In this document: positions 1-11,655 of the stretch, piece after piece
Numbering within the stretch: position 1 is the first letter of the stretch
Layout: every line of letters begins with the position of its first letter
Origin: Mytilus galloprovincialis
Taxonomy: Eukaryota > Mollusca > Bivalvia > Mytilida > Mytilidae
Assembly: GCF_965363235.1 (NCBI RefSeq)
Contig: NC_134845.1
Span: 26,910,524-26,974,523, forward strand
DNA length: 64,000 nt
Reading direction: 5' to 3'
The notes under the pieces: generated by a model
The model's input: the letters and a program-made list of their open reading frames with translations, nothing else
The model's database searches: none
Told to the model about the DNA's origin: nothing
Made by a program: the position numbers and the translations under genes

Positions 1-2120
1 GGTCCTAGAAGGGTGGTTCCACTAGTCCCATCTGTCGTGTTATGTTCATTGCAAGAATAAATTTATTGACTGCTCCATGACGAGATAGAAAAGAGAGGCG
101 AAATATATCAAAGGGACATTCTAACTCAAAAGTTAAACTGACAAAGGCCATGGTGAAAAATAAACCAACAAACAATATTACATATAACACAACATAGAAA
201 ACTAAAGGCACGAACCAAACCGAAACCTGAGGTCAAGTGCTCAATCAAAAAGCGGTAAACAAAATACAACAGAAGCAAATCTTACAATTGAGCAACATGA
301 ACCAAACAATAAACCATAAGAACTCAGCTTCTCTAGAGAGTTAAGCAGTGCTTGATTTACTAGTGGCACCCGTAGTGTTGTTATTCGTAGGAATAAAATC
401 GGTGATATGTCACAGTCGACGAAAAAGACATGATTTGTCACTACGACTTTATATAATATCATCTGTGATACAAAATTTCATTTCAGTCTACCAAATCAAA
501 TATTAGGACCATAAAACTTAATTCTTTATTCAAAGGGATGACTTAAACTATATCTTAAATAGCTTCATAGTAGGAATCAGTTCTATACCAAAGATAATCA
601 TAATAGGTATGTTAAGATCCTCCCAAAAAAAAGAAATTAGTACATGCATTAGGCACAAGGATGCTACAAGGATGCATGTCTGTAAATGTGTTACCCAATG
701 TCTTTTAACCTAATATAATGCTTAACAACTATTTGGTCTTATTTGAACCGGATGTAGATATTCAGAGAATACTTAGTTTGTAATATCAACAACGTAGAAT
801 TGATATAAGAAATAAGTTAGACACCTTTCAAAATTACTTTAAATCTCGTTTGTAATTAAATTTTATTAAACAATTCTTCATAAGACAATAGATTTATTAT
901 TGTGTATAAAGGTGTATAAAGTTTCACTGTTCAATGTTTCACTTTATTAACGTTATACGTGTGACCAATTTCATATAACACTAGTTTTAAATAGGTCTTG
1001 GTTTTTTTTTCAATGAAAACTGAAGGTAAGTTTCTTTAATATTGATACGTTTATAACAATAAATCTATTATATGATGTTATATCACATAAAAATATCTGA
1101 AATTTTTATAATTTGTATTAAAAATAACGAAAGGAAACGTGGAATGTGTCAAAAACAACTTACGGAGAAAAAACAGGCTAATGCATGCCATCAATAGGTC
1201 TTCAACACAGCGAGAAAATTCTGCAACCGAAAGCCGGCTTCAGCTGGCCCTTAAACAAAAGTGTGTACTAGTTCAGTAAATATGGACGTCACACTAATCT
1301 CCGAAAGATATAAATGAACCAGAAAAGTCGAAGAAAAGCTAGTGGTTCCTGATTTGAGACAAGCGCAAAAAAAAAGTGGCTATGTTATTATGTTTTGTTA
1401 GATTTTAACCATAACTTGTCCCTAATAACAGAATGTTTTAAAGTATTTTAAGTCTGTTCTGAATAACAGTCGTCCTAGCTACTTATTTGTTGTAGCGAAC
1501 TTATAACCATCTCGCCCTAGTATAAAACTACAGGTTGTCAAAATCGTTGGGCCTTTAGTTTTTTGGCTATGGGTTTTGCTCATTAATAAAAGGCCGTACG
1601 GTAACCTATATGTGTTGGTTTCTGTGTCATTTTGTTTCCGTGATAACAAAATCTGAATCAACTCTAAAAGAGAGAAAACAGCAACCGTCTTGTTTATGCG
1701 ACGACGAAAAACAAATAGGACAGACAACAAACAAAAACAGCAACTGAATTGCAGGCTCAGGTTTGGACAGTAGCATACAAAATGTAAACGATGTTAGTTG
1801 TTCTAATTGCACCCAATCCCTTTCCCCTTCTTATCTGTAATAGTGGTGTAATATAACAATAATTTTAAAACAACCTGTAATAGTCTGTTGAAAAAAATGC
1901 AAAACTGAACAAAACCTTTGTGCAATGCAAAATATAAGAATCAACCGTATGCAGGACTATATATATTGTATTCTGGTCAAAGGCAGCAGGATATATTATA
2001 CTATTCGATATTTATCAATCTACTATCTCTAGTTTCCTTTATAAATTTTAATCACATATGTGTACAAATGAATGTTGCATGAAAGCATTCGACATCATAA
2101 CTCTCCTTTGTAGTGATAAC
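1..2120. other. Left flank of gene 1, repeat-rich, no gene seen
   Basis: No exon resembling the Mieap-like family was found here on either strand. The first 480 bases are an old minus-strand copy of the Penelope-like 3' tail found elsewhere in the window. About 1180-1375 is a decayed dispersed repeat of a type I associate with Mytilus (not searched). About 1550-1640 is a partial minus-strand copy of another short repeat, recognised by its 'aaggccgtacggtaacctata' core. The rest is AT-rich sequence in which I see nothing. Confidence 0.5.
75..478 (-). repeat. Decayed Penelope-like 3' tail copy
   Basis: Read on the minus strand, it carries the same landmarks in the same order as the tail at 36050-36350: a stretch like the one just after the reverse transcriptase stop, the 'acgggtgccac' block, 'gttttctatgttgtg', 'ccatgg', and the terminal 'atgagtttgactgtccc' region. 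It is heavily diverged and holds no coding part. Confidence 0.55.
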
Positions 2121-5100
2121 ATGGAACAACTTGGAAAATATCAAATACCATCAGGATATAAAAGAAGACAAAATATTGACAGAATATTATTTTACTATAA
2201 CTTCGATCCGAGAGTTCAGCGAGATTACATCAGCTTTCTACAGACTGAGAGGGAATTTGAAGTAAAATACAGAAACAGGGTATCTATAATTAGTAACGTA
2301 ACATATAAATGTGTATTATTAATTAGTTCAGGAAGTGAAATTAAATGTTCCTAATACAACTTTATATATTTATAGTGGAATTTCCAGAAATTCAATGATT
2401 AACTCTACTACAACAACCCTTAAAAGTAAACTCTATTCGTAAAACAACAACATAAAAAAGCAACACAATATTAAATTTAGTCTTCTTTGCAAGAAATCTT
2501 AACCAGTAAAATAATAATAATAATGGTTGAAAGAAAAAAAAATGGTTGCTTACTTCTACAGTAGAGTTTTTGGTTTACAATCTGCAGGTCTGTAACGATC
2601 ACCCTATATTATATGACTGTAACTGTCGTCGAAGATGTAGTTCATACATATGATATACAAATCAATTGTTTTGGGTATCTATTGGAAATGATGATTTTTT
2701 TATCTCCGAGTAGGGTATGTGATATCTTTAATACTTTTGAATAAAACGTTTTTGTGTTCTGATTATTTTTCATTGTAGTAATAAAAAATATTGAAAAAAA
2801 ATTGCAGTCAGTTCATTTCCCCAGACATCTATGTTCTACCGAAAGCGAACATCTTGATTATGCTGAATTGATTAACATTTCGTTCCATTATGCTTTTCAA
2901 TTAGTATCATTCTTTGATCTCTTACATCTTTTCAAGACGATTTGGGCGATTGGCATTTTTTCTTTTTTTATATATCATATTTTGTTATCAATTGCAGTAT
3001 ACAGAAATAACAGAGAAATATAGAGGAGAAGAACCAAAAGACAAAGACTGGGCATTGTCAACTCCTCTGTACCGGGCCATCTGTGACAGGAAGAGTTCGT
3101 CCAGTTATGAAGAAGCTATGAAAGAATATTGGTTGTTATGTAAATTAAAAGAAGATTATTATGATTTAGAAAAATTTAAAGGTGTAAGTACCAGCATAAA
3201 CATATTTTACTGAATTGGAATCAGTAATTTTGCACATTTTGCGATTTTTAAATTCCTCTTCTGAAGATTTATCACGAATTAATATTTCTTAATAAAATCG
3301 AAGGAGATAATACATCTGAAAAGTCGAAAAAAGAAGATATCATTTACCCTACCTTCCATTATTAGAATTATATAAAAAAAAAAAGAAAAAAAAAAAGATA
3401 AACTTACCAAAATAAATCCCATCACTATCAAAATTAAATGAATTTTAAGAAAAACTTGTCTTTCAGTTTTACGAAAGTCCACGAATTTTACCTCCAATAT
3501 CAAGGGCAGAGACAGCTCCTGCAGACAGTTCTTCATCCTCATCAACATTAATTAGTAAACCACCATATAGTACATCTTTAACAGAGAAACCGGAAACAGA
3601 TCCTCCTTTGTTTGGAGCGCCACACACTGTTCATGTACCAAAGTCACCGGAGCCAGGCAACAGAAGACAGAATGAGTCCACAAGCACACCAAGACGGATT
3701 CTTTCTGAACCAAATACCAAATCAAGAAAATCACCACGTGATTATGTCGTAACTGAGAAGCCAGCATTTGATATAAATGAATCAACCACACCGCCAAAAT
3801 CAAATCGAAGTAGTCAATCAGAAATTCAACTTCGACAGGTCCCGGATATATTTGAATCTCGAATCTTCAAAAGTAAACCAGTCATGAAAGTTGCTCCAGT
3901 TTATAACTCACAAGATCAAAAATCGTTAACAGCTCAAAATAAACATCTAAGGGATCTGCTACAGACTCAGACAGACGAAATCATGTCCTTACGAAACCTT
4001 GATAGAGAAAACCAAGATATTCTTCAAAATTTAAAAGCTAGGTGAGAGAAGCTCTTTATTTGTATTCTAAATTTACTAAACATAAAAGATAGGAAGGAAA
4101 GAAACCCAAACGATCTGTCGAGTTAAATTGAAGCGCCAAATCATTTTTTTTTTTTTTATATTTCAAACTTTTCATTTTCTGAAGAAAAAAAATAGTTGTT
4201 AAAAATATTATTATGCGTTGTGGCACCGTTAAAGTCCACAATTCCTCTAAAGTCCACAACACCGCTAAAGTCCACAACAAATTTCCGCTAAAGTCCACAA
4301 CGACGCTAAAGTCCACAAACTTTCCGCTAAAGTCCACAAAATTACCTCCGCTAAAGTCCACAAGAAAACGCCGTTAAAGTCCACAATAACAAGTTCCGCT
4401 AAAGTCCACAAAAAAGCACCGTTAAAGTCCACACCAATTTTTTATTGTTAAAAACATATTATTCGTTATTTTTATCCCGTTAGTACAATACAAAGCATTG
4501 GCCTTTCTTCTCGGTAGTATTTTTTTTTATCAGTTTGATACATGAAAAAAGTACAGTATCGGTATATGATATTATTTTATCAATTTTGATCTTGATGACC
4601 AATTTGGACATCATTTCTAAAAAGTTTGTAAATTCGTTATTTATTATTACTGCATTCAACAAGTAATTGTTTTCTCTTATTCTTTGCATATAATCACTTT
4701 TTGACATAATTAATGTACAAAGCAAATGTGCCTCCTAATCTTTAACATTTGAACGGCATGCAACAATCTTGATTATATCATTAAACAAAAAAAATACTAA
4801 GTTTATGAATTCCCAAAGGTCTCCTGTCGCAAAACTTTTAACCAACGTTTAACGTTATTAATTTCTGTTATGATTTTCAGAACGGAAAAATGAAGCCAGT
4901 ATGATAAATTCCAAATAAAAAAGAAAATATTCTATGATTTAAGTTATATTTTTATCGATTAGTATCAGATATCGATGCGTTGAATGGGTTTCTACCAAAA
5001 TGTCACAACAAAACCTAATTTGATCGATATAGGAAGATGTGGTATGAGTCACAGTGCCAATAAGACAACTCTCTATCCAAGTTAAAATTTATAAAAGACC

Positions 5101-8100
5101 ATTATAGGTCAAGGTACGGCCTTCAACACGGAACCTTGGCTCACACGGAACAGCCAGCTATCAAAGTCCCCAACAATTACAAGTGTAAAACCATTCAAAA
5201 GGAAAAACCAATGCCCATAAATGGGGCTTAAGAAAATATACATACACTAGTTGTTTATCTTGGTAAAGTGTTTTAATCACATGTAAAATTACTCACAAGA
5301 TTAATTTCTATAAACTCACAAAACGCTAAATCTGTTCTACAGTATCAAACCAATAAAATTGTATTGAAAAGAACAGAAACATTCTTTGATATTATATAAT
5401 TCGTAAAAGATTCAGCTTAAAACTGCATACTAGTCTTCCATTTAGCCTTTTCAAAATACTAAAAAAAGTATCTTTAAAAGAGAATAAAGAAACGAAATTA
5501 ACTCTGAAAGCGATACCGTGAACTTTGATGTGACGTACATTTTATCAATCAATATGACTATAGGATAGTTCAACAATTGTTGGTGTTCGCGGGCTCAATG
5601 CGAGATGAACGTTCCTATCGCCTTTGTTCTATATCCACATCCTGTCTTTATCCTATATTCACACCCTCCAATGCTCATAGACACTTATTTTTATTAGTTC
5701 TGGATTTCTCAACACACAAATACGTCGGGAAGTTTTTTTTTATTTGGTCATACTTTTCTTCGGTTAGTTTTGTTTTATCAAATTTTTGGATAAGATATAA
5801 ACTTTGTGTTATATCATCAGAAATTGAGAATAAACGCTTCAAAATAGATAAATTACCAAATAAACAAATAAACCTACGAGAGGTCTGCTTCTATTGGTAC
5901 TAGTTTTTGATTAAAATCTTACATGAAATAGTTCCTAAATATTTGTTATGAAAAATATCCGTAGATTTCATGATATATATAACAACTAATTATAGGTGAC
6001 AAATACTTTTGACCATTTTACTTTACTGGCTTATCGGTATTTGAAGTACAACGTTCATAAATGTTCTAAAAACTTATCTTCCAAAATATACATGTATGTA
6101 CTTCCATAACTTCAATTGCAATTTGAGCATTTGAACTTAATTTCATACTAAAAATTGTAGCGTCACTTTTTAGCTCACCTGGCCCGAAGGGCCAAGTGAG
6201 CTTTTCTCATCACTTTGCGTTCGGCGTCGTCCGGCGTCGTCGTCGTCGTCGTTAACTTTTACAAAAATCTTCTCCTCTGAAATTACTTAAACAGTGTAAC
6301 TAAACTTATCCATAATCATCATAAGAGTATATAGTTTTAAAAATGTGTCCGATGACCCTGCCCGCGAACGAAGATGGCAGGTGTCCGATGACCCTGCCCG
6401 CGAACGAAGATGGCAGACATGGCTAAAAATAGTACATAGGGTAAAATCAGTTTTTGGTTTATATCTCTGAAACTGAAGCATTTAGAGCAAATCTGACGGT
6501 GGCAAAAATGTTCATTAGATTAAGATATATCTGCCCTGAAATTTTCAGACAACCAATTGATGGGTTGCTGTCCCTGAGTTCTTTGCTATTATCTTAGATA
6601 TTATGATAGTATCTAAATATAAATGATATCTTATACTATAAATTATGATTTTAACCTTATTTTACATGATTTCCAAAGGATCAGTAAATAAAGGTGAGCG
6701 ACACAGGCTCTTTAGAGACTCTAGTTTATTTGGTTAAAGTTTTTATTTCATTTTCTGACTCTTGATAAATTTGACAAATGCACATGTATGGTCGACCTCA
6801 TACTAAACCATACGAGTATACTCATACGGTACGAGTATACGTTTAGGTATACGTATATGGTCCACATTGTACGCGTAAGGGTTCAAATCAGATACACTCA
6901 TATTGTCTGGAACATATATATATATATATACATGTAGCATTGTAGAAAAAAAACCTTATACTTGTACTCATCATGGATAATACACAATACAGAACCACAT
7001 CCGCGTATAATTTATTCAATTCATCTTTCATTCTGAAACAAATTCATTTTCCTTTTTGAAAACAAAACAAACAGTTGTTTATAATGTCTGTGTCATTTTG
7101 GTCTCTTGTGGACAGTTGTCTCATTGGCAATCATACCATATCTTCTTTTTTATATGCAAACCAAAGAGTGATGGAAATCTGCTGAGCACCACAAAATGCA
7201 TGAATGTGTGGTATTCTTTATCTTTATTTTGATTTCAAAAAAGTCTATTTTTGAGATTTACGGACCGTTTTGACTGCTGTGGAACCTAACAGACACTGAA
7301 TGGAAATCTTACTTATGTTTTATAGATATTTGCAAAGGAAATTTAAATATCAAATATAGGCACCAAATTATGTCTCCAGCATATACATAAAGAGAACGCT
7401 ATGTTGGAGTTTCTTGTGGATGAACAAATATTTACTAAAGAATAAAAAGAGTATAATAGTTAGATAACTTTTCAGAAATGTTGTCTGTTTGATTGATAGA
7501 AAATCGCATAAAAATCGATAAAGCAAATACTATAATTTTTTCATTCATCAAAATAGAATTTATGCTGACAAGAAATACTTTCTAAGAACAAAAGTCCGTG
7601 CTTTTAATTAGATCTATAATATCGGGTGTAAAAAACAGAAAATTTGCTTTTGATAATGAAAAAAAAATGTTTGGACTTTAACGGTGCTTTTTTGTGGACT
7701 ATAGCGGAACTTGTTGTGGACTTTAACGGTGTTTTCTTGTGGACTTTAGCGGAGGTCTTTTTGTGGACTTTAGCGGAAATTTTGTGGACTTTAGCGGCGT
7801 TGTGGACTTTAGCGGAAAATTGTTGTGGACTTTAGCGGTGTTGTGGACTTTAGAGGAATTGTGGACTTTAACGGTGCCACAATGCATGTCTATAAGTCGG
7901 AAATAGAACCTGACAATGGTTTAACACGAAATAAGAAAAATACATAGAAACTAGTAAAAAAACACCAATAAAACCGTTCACGATCAACTTTACATATAAG
8001 ACTGAGACTTGTTACTTTCGAGTTATTACAGTCAAGTTCATATTTGGAATTTGAATTTGAGAATGGAAATGTAAAATTAATTTTTTCATAGGTTTTCTTT

Positions 8101-10828
8101 CCAAAATTGTTACACCGGTTAACTATTATACTATCTGATTATTTCATAATTATTATTGTATGATTAGGTTTTGAGTTGTTCAATTATTATTCATGAATAA
8201 ATTCATACTGTACGAGGAGTTGCCTAAACAATTGACATTTCATGATTTTTTCTACGGAAAATGGGACCCTTAACCTCTTTTATATGTTTTTACAGACTAA
8301 GCAGTTGTACTTGCGATGATAATCCAGGATCCGTTGACTATACAATGAATACCAGTTCTACAGAAATTGCTCAAAGATTCATCAATGTATATGACAATGA
8401 ATATAAACTAGCTGTCGAAACATTGATTAGCAGGCATCAAGACAGACTTACAGAAGATGTGGCTTTGTACAGTCTAATGCAAATAATAAAGGTATATGTA
8501 TATAAGTATAGACGTAGCATTCCAAATATTTGTTCAAAAAGATTTCCTGTACTACAATTCAATTATTAGTATAACTTCTAGTGTTGTTTTGTCAGGTCTG
8601 TGTGCTTCATTGCAATGCCTAAATGTGATTTGTTGTGAAGCAAATATGTGTCAATATGCCATACGCTACTATGCTGTTTGATATAAGATAGATTATTACA
8701 ATTGACAATGTTCTTCAAAATGCAAATTGAAACCAAAAAAATACAAAAAAGAAATACGCAAAACTAAGCAATTATAATACGCATATTTTCTTAAATAGTT
8801 AAAAAGAAATCATATTATATGTAGCTTTTTATTTTATTGTAGAGCATTTAAAGGTTACACAATGAAGCGACCCTAATAGGCAAAAATCAGGAGCAAGTGA
8901 CATAATGGCTATGGCTGCTCTTACGACAATCATAAGATTGTATCTGCTACAAAAGTATTAAAACTGCAACCTTTACAAGTAGACGCAACTGCAAAATATT
9001 GTTGTTTATAATAACTCATACTAATACTGAAACATTATTTCGTTATATATCTATACAAAAATTACTTACCTTTATAATTTACAGAAATGCTATAAATTGG
9101 TGAATTCCGTAGCGGCTGAACAAGTAGAAAACATTACCAGCTTGATGACGGATCAGGTCACCCAACCTTGTGTTACTCAACATTCTAACGTAAGTTCGAG
9201 TTTTAATGGTAATTCATCCTTATATCAGATTTTCACATACATTAAAATACCACTGACGGGTTCATACTTACATGTATGCATCGTTTGCCGTCACATTGTA
9301 CAAGTGAGTCGAAAGATACCAAAGTGACATTCAAACTCATAAGTCGAAAATAAACTGACAATACAATGGCTAAGGAAGAAAAAGACCGAGAGACAAAAAC
9401 AGTACACTAAACACAACATATAGAAAACTAAAAACTGAGCATTATGAACCCCACCAAAAACTGGGGATGAATTCATGTGCTTAGATACTTGGATTGCCTT
9501 ATTCCATAACTATTGCATTTATCTATCTTGTAAGCTTTTTTCGAGTGTAGTGTTTCTTGGAATTCATACCAATATATTTGGTGAATATAAATGAGGTTGC
9601 AAATTTAAAGACTCAAAACCCAAAAGACATACGGTAATAAATAGCAGAAGATCTTCAATCATCACCAAATTTCCAAAATGACAAAACACAATCAGATCAG
9701 ATATATATAAGACAATCACTAATGATGACTTGCTTCAGGCACATTCACTTGGGAGGGAGAGAGAGAGGGGTGGAATAGACTTTCTTTATCCTATAAGAAT
9801 ATTGGAATATTGTAAAAACAAACAAATTCTATTAAATTTCCTTATTCTAAATTTGAATTTGTGTTATATTGTTTTATTTTAGGTACAGCGAAAGGTTTCA
9901 GCAAACGACATAAAGAGCCTTCATACTGATGCAGAAAGACTGGCAAGATTATTTCGTAAACGGCATTGCACAGTCACCATTACTAATCTATTGGATGTTA
10001 GTTAATTCAAATATATATTATTTTCTAGATCAAGATTGCATAAAAATACATTTGCATTTACAAAATGATTTTTAAGGTTTCAATTATTTCTATTATGGAA
10101 TAAAATTGTACAATGATATATGAATTAGACTTCTACTGGAGTATGTGATGTCGTAAGATGGATCCATATATCGACAGTGTATAAACACTTTATATTGTTT
10201 AATAGACGGGTTTTCGGTTTACATTATTTGTAAAAAGAATCAGAACTGTAAAAACACATTTTCTACGTTGACACTTTTTTAAATACGAATTATATATAAC
10301 AAAGAGATATCGACACACATACATATCAAAGATAATTATATTGAGATAACCCTACAGTAAACCAGTATAGTGTCAATGTAATATACAAGGCTTTAATCCA
10401 ACCAGAGTAAGTTTTACACCATCAGCCTCCGTATGAGGTTTAATCTATATATAATTAACCTTTTTCAAGGCATAAGTAGAAGACAGCCCTTTGTTTGGCT
10501 CCTGTTTGAACCTGATATTTCGTTTACATTATAATTTCTCTTTCAGAAATTCAATGAACTATTGGAAAGTTTACCGGACTATAAAGTACATTTAAAAACT
10601 CCGGAGGTATCAACGTTCACTAAGAGATGTCTAGAAACTATATGGTTAATGTTAAACCAAGAACCGCCTATGTCATTAGAATGGCCTCAGCAAGGAGAAA
10701 CATTTGATACCACATTGTATAAATATTACAACAGGAAAGGATTTAATGTGAACTTTCCTGTCTGGCCAGCAGTGTTAATGTATAACAAAGGACCAGTATT
10801 GTGTAAAGGATTTGCTGTTCCCATGTAA
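2121..10828 (+). CDS. Mieap/SPATA18-like protein, gene 1 of the array
   Basis: Seven exons: 2121-2279, 2998-3183, 3467-4041, 8296-8491, 9085-9189, 9883-9996, 10547-10828; about 538 residues, the size I recall for human SPATA18. Every junction is GT-AG and keeps frame. The last exon carries the family C-terminal domain: W-L-M-L-N-Q-E-P-P-M, then WP, then V-W-P-A-V and G-P-V-L-C-K-G-F-A before the stop. Exon 3 is the longest linker of the array, rich in Ser/Pro and S/T-P motifs (TTPPKS shared with gene 2), ending in about 35 residues with coiled-coil-like heptads. The N-terminal exons resemble gene 2, not genes 3-7. Intron 3 (4042-8295) holds a foldback transposon. The start at 2121 is chosen over an in-frame ATG at 2058 because the upstream 21 residues have no counterpart. 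By family knowledge Mieap acts in mitochondrial quality control; the role here is inferred. Confidence 0.85.
4219..4433. repeat. Left arm of foldback element, ten short units
   Basis: Ten copies of a unit 'ccg[c/t]taaagtccacaa' separated by 2-10 bp spacers. It is the inverted partner of 7670-7881. Confidence 0.85.
5032..5230 (+). repeat. Dispersed repeat family A, full-length-like copy
   Basis: Starts 'gaagatgtggtatgagt' and continues through 'agacaactct', 'ggtcaaggtacggccttcaa', 'ccttggctcaca' and 'gtgtaaaaccattcaaa'. The same order occurs at 16476-16730, 43578-43830 and, inverted, at 45596-45795. It is SINE-sized with no ORF, and is nested inside the foldback element. Confidence 0.7.
6172..6727 (+). 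mobile_element. Short dispersed element with terminal hairpin
   Basis: Begins with a palindrome, 'ctcacctggcccgaagggcc' continuing into 'aagtgagct', followed by a run of 'gtcgtc' repeats. It ends with 'aaggtgagcgacacaggctc' and 'tagagactctagttt'. I recall elements with these two ends as very common in bivalve genomes (not searched). No ORF. It contains a 36-bp tandem duplication at 6345-6416. Confidence 0.65.
6345..6416 (+). repeat. 36-bp tandem duplication
   Basis: Two perfect head-to-tail 36-bp units beginning 'gtgtccgatgaccctgcccg'. It lies inside the element at 6172-6727. Confidence 0.9.
7075..7155 (-). repeat. Dispersed repeat A2, partial
   Basis: Contains 'tgtctgtgtcattttggtct', 'cagttgtctcattggcaatc' and 'ataccatatcttctttttt'. 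The same end block occurs at 10893-11000, 24408-24482 and 57608-57735. Confidence 0.6.
7670..7881. repeat. Right arm of foldback element, ten short units
   Basis: Ten copies of 'ttgtggactttagcgg' and variants. Its reverse complement follows the left arm at 4219-4433 unit for unit, with a handful of base differences. Confidence 0.85.
9293..9478 (-). repeat. Penelope-like 3' tail copy (gene 1 intron 5)
   Basis: On the minus strand it runs from 'cccca' and 'tttttggtggggttcat' through 'gttttctat' and 'ccattg' to 'atgagtttgaatgtcac'. It has the same order as the tail at 36190-36345. It is truncated and non-coding. Confidence 0.65.
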
Positions 10829-10841
10829 CAACTGCTAGTAC

Positions 10842-10847
10842 AATAAA
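10842..10847 (+). promoter_or_regulatory. Candidate polyadenylation signal of gene 1
   Basis: AATAAA lies 14 bases after the gene 1 stop codon. The motif is canonical, but the distance is unusually short and no transcript evidence was available. Confidence 0.45.
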
Positions 10848-10892
10848 TACTTTGAATTGTTTTACATTGTCATATCGAAGCCTTGTATAGCT

Positions 10893-11000
10893 GACTATGC
10901 GGTATGGGCTTTGCTCATTGTTGAAGGCCCTACGGTGACCTATAGTTGTTAATGTCTTGGTGATTTGGTCTCTTCATACCACATCTTCTTTTTTTATATT
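10893..11000 (-). repeat. Dispersed repeat A2 copy
   Basis: Contains 'gctttgctcattgttgaagg', 'ccctacggtgacctatagtt' and the end block 'cataccacatcttcttttt'. It is the same family as 24408-24482 and 57608-57735. Confidence 0.65.
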
Positions 11001-11001
11001 T

Positions 11002-11085
11002 ATAAGTAAACTCACTTTAACAATAAGTAAACTCACTTTAACAATAAGTAAACTCACTTTAACAATAAGTAAACTCACTTTAACA
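11002..11085 (+). repeat. 21-bp tandem repeat, four units
   Basis: Four essentially perfect units of 'ataagtaaactcactttaac' plus one base. It lies between the A2 repeat and the LINE. The near identity of the units suggests recent expansion. Confidence 0.9.
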
Positions 11086-11328
11086 CTTGTATTTTGGCTC
11101 GTAAATCCAAGAAAAATAACTAAAATGGATCCCTTTATAACTACAAATTTAATTTAACATCTGCTTTGTAAGAGTTCACGATTCAAATACCATCTGAGAA
11201 AAATGAAAAGTATTTCCTTATCGTCTGCTGCAATCTAATTTTAATAATGAGTAGAGTAGAATGTTCAAACTTGACCAAATAAAATTGATAGTGTTCCCGT
11301 TCAGACTGTTTTACCTTTTTTTAAAACA

Positions 11329-11652
11329 TTGTATGTTAACGGTGTTTTAAATGCCATAGGACTAGACTTTAACGTGGTTGATGTTCAGAAGATCGGAGGT
11401 AAAAATAACGGTACAACTAACAATTCTAATCAATCAAAAACCGTTCTCGTAACTTTCTCTGATGGAAAAGAACGCATCGATGTTCTTCGGAACAAACGGA
11501 AGCTAAAAGATACGGAAGATTACAAAACCTTATACATTGAAACGGACCGTTCACGTCATGAACGAATGCAAGAGGCGAACCTTCGGCGAATCATTAAATC
11601 GATTCCAAATTTGGAATTCCGGGGTGGTCGTGTTGTTGAAAAATCAGAATAA
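11329..11652 (+). pseudogene. LINE 1 ORF1 C-terminal remnant
   Basis: About 107 codons, with a basic, charged C-terminal half that includes 'VLRNKRKLKDTEDYKTLYIE'. That block resembles the RNA-binding C-terminal part of LINE ORF1 proteins. The reading frame opens upstream without a clear start, so the N-terminus is missing. It stops just before the ORF2 endonuclease. The assignment rests on position and general resemblance only. Confidence 0.5.
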
Positions 11653-11655
11653 TAT

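Larger units (their letters stand above)
4213..7887. mobile_element. Foldback DNA transposon with repeat-built arms (gene 1 intron 3)
   Basis: Two inverted arms, 4219-4433 and about 7670-7881, each hold ten copies of a short unit with the core 'gctaaagtccacaa' (or its complement). Unit by unit, the spacers match between the arms in mirror order, so the arms were once identical inverted repeats. The outer ends read 'tgtggcacc...ggtgccaca'. They are flanked by 'atgcgt' on the left and 'atgcat' on the right, a possible 6-bp target duplication with one change. No transposase ORF is present between the arms. The interior contains other elements (5032-5226 and 6172-6727). I read it as a non-autonomous foldback element of unassigned superfamily. 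Confidence 0.75.

Noticed and set aside
2802-3023. Plus-strand frame of 73 codons with a hydrophobic stretch
   Set aside because: It overlaps gene 1 intron 1 and the start of exon 2 in another frame; the AT-rich intron gives the hydrophobic look.
4056-4361. Minus-strand frame with repeated V-D-F-S / L-W-T-L
   Set aside because: It is a by-product of the repeat-built arm of the foldback element, with no start context or homology. The same holds for the plus-strand frame at 7644-7835.
11002-11085. 21-bp tandem repeat as the 5' promoter array of LINE 1
   Set aside because: It lies about 240 bp before the first LINE coding sequence with nothing to link them, and the element's true 5' end is not defined.
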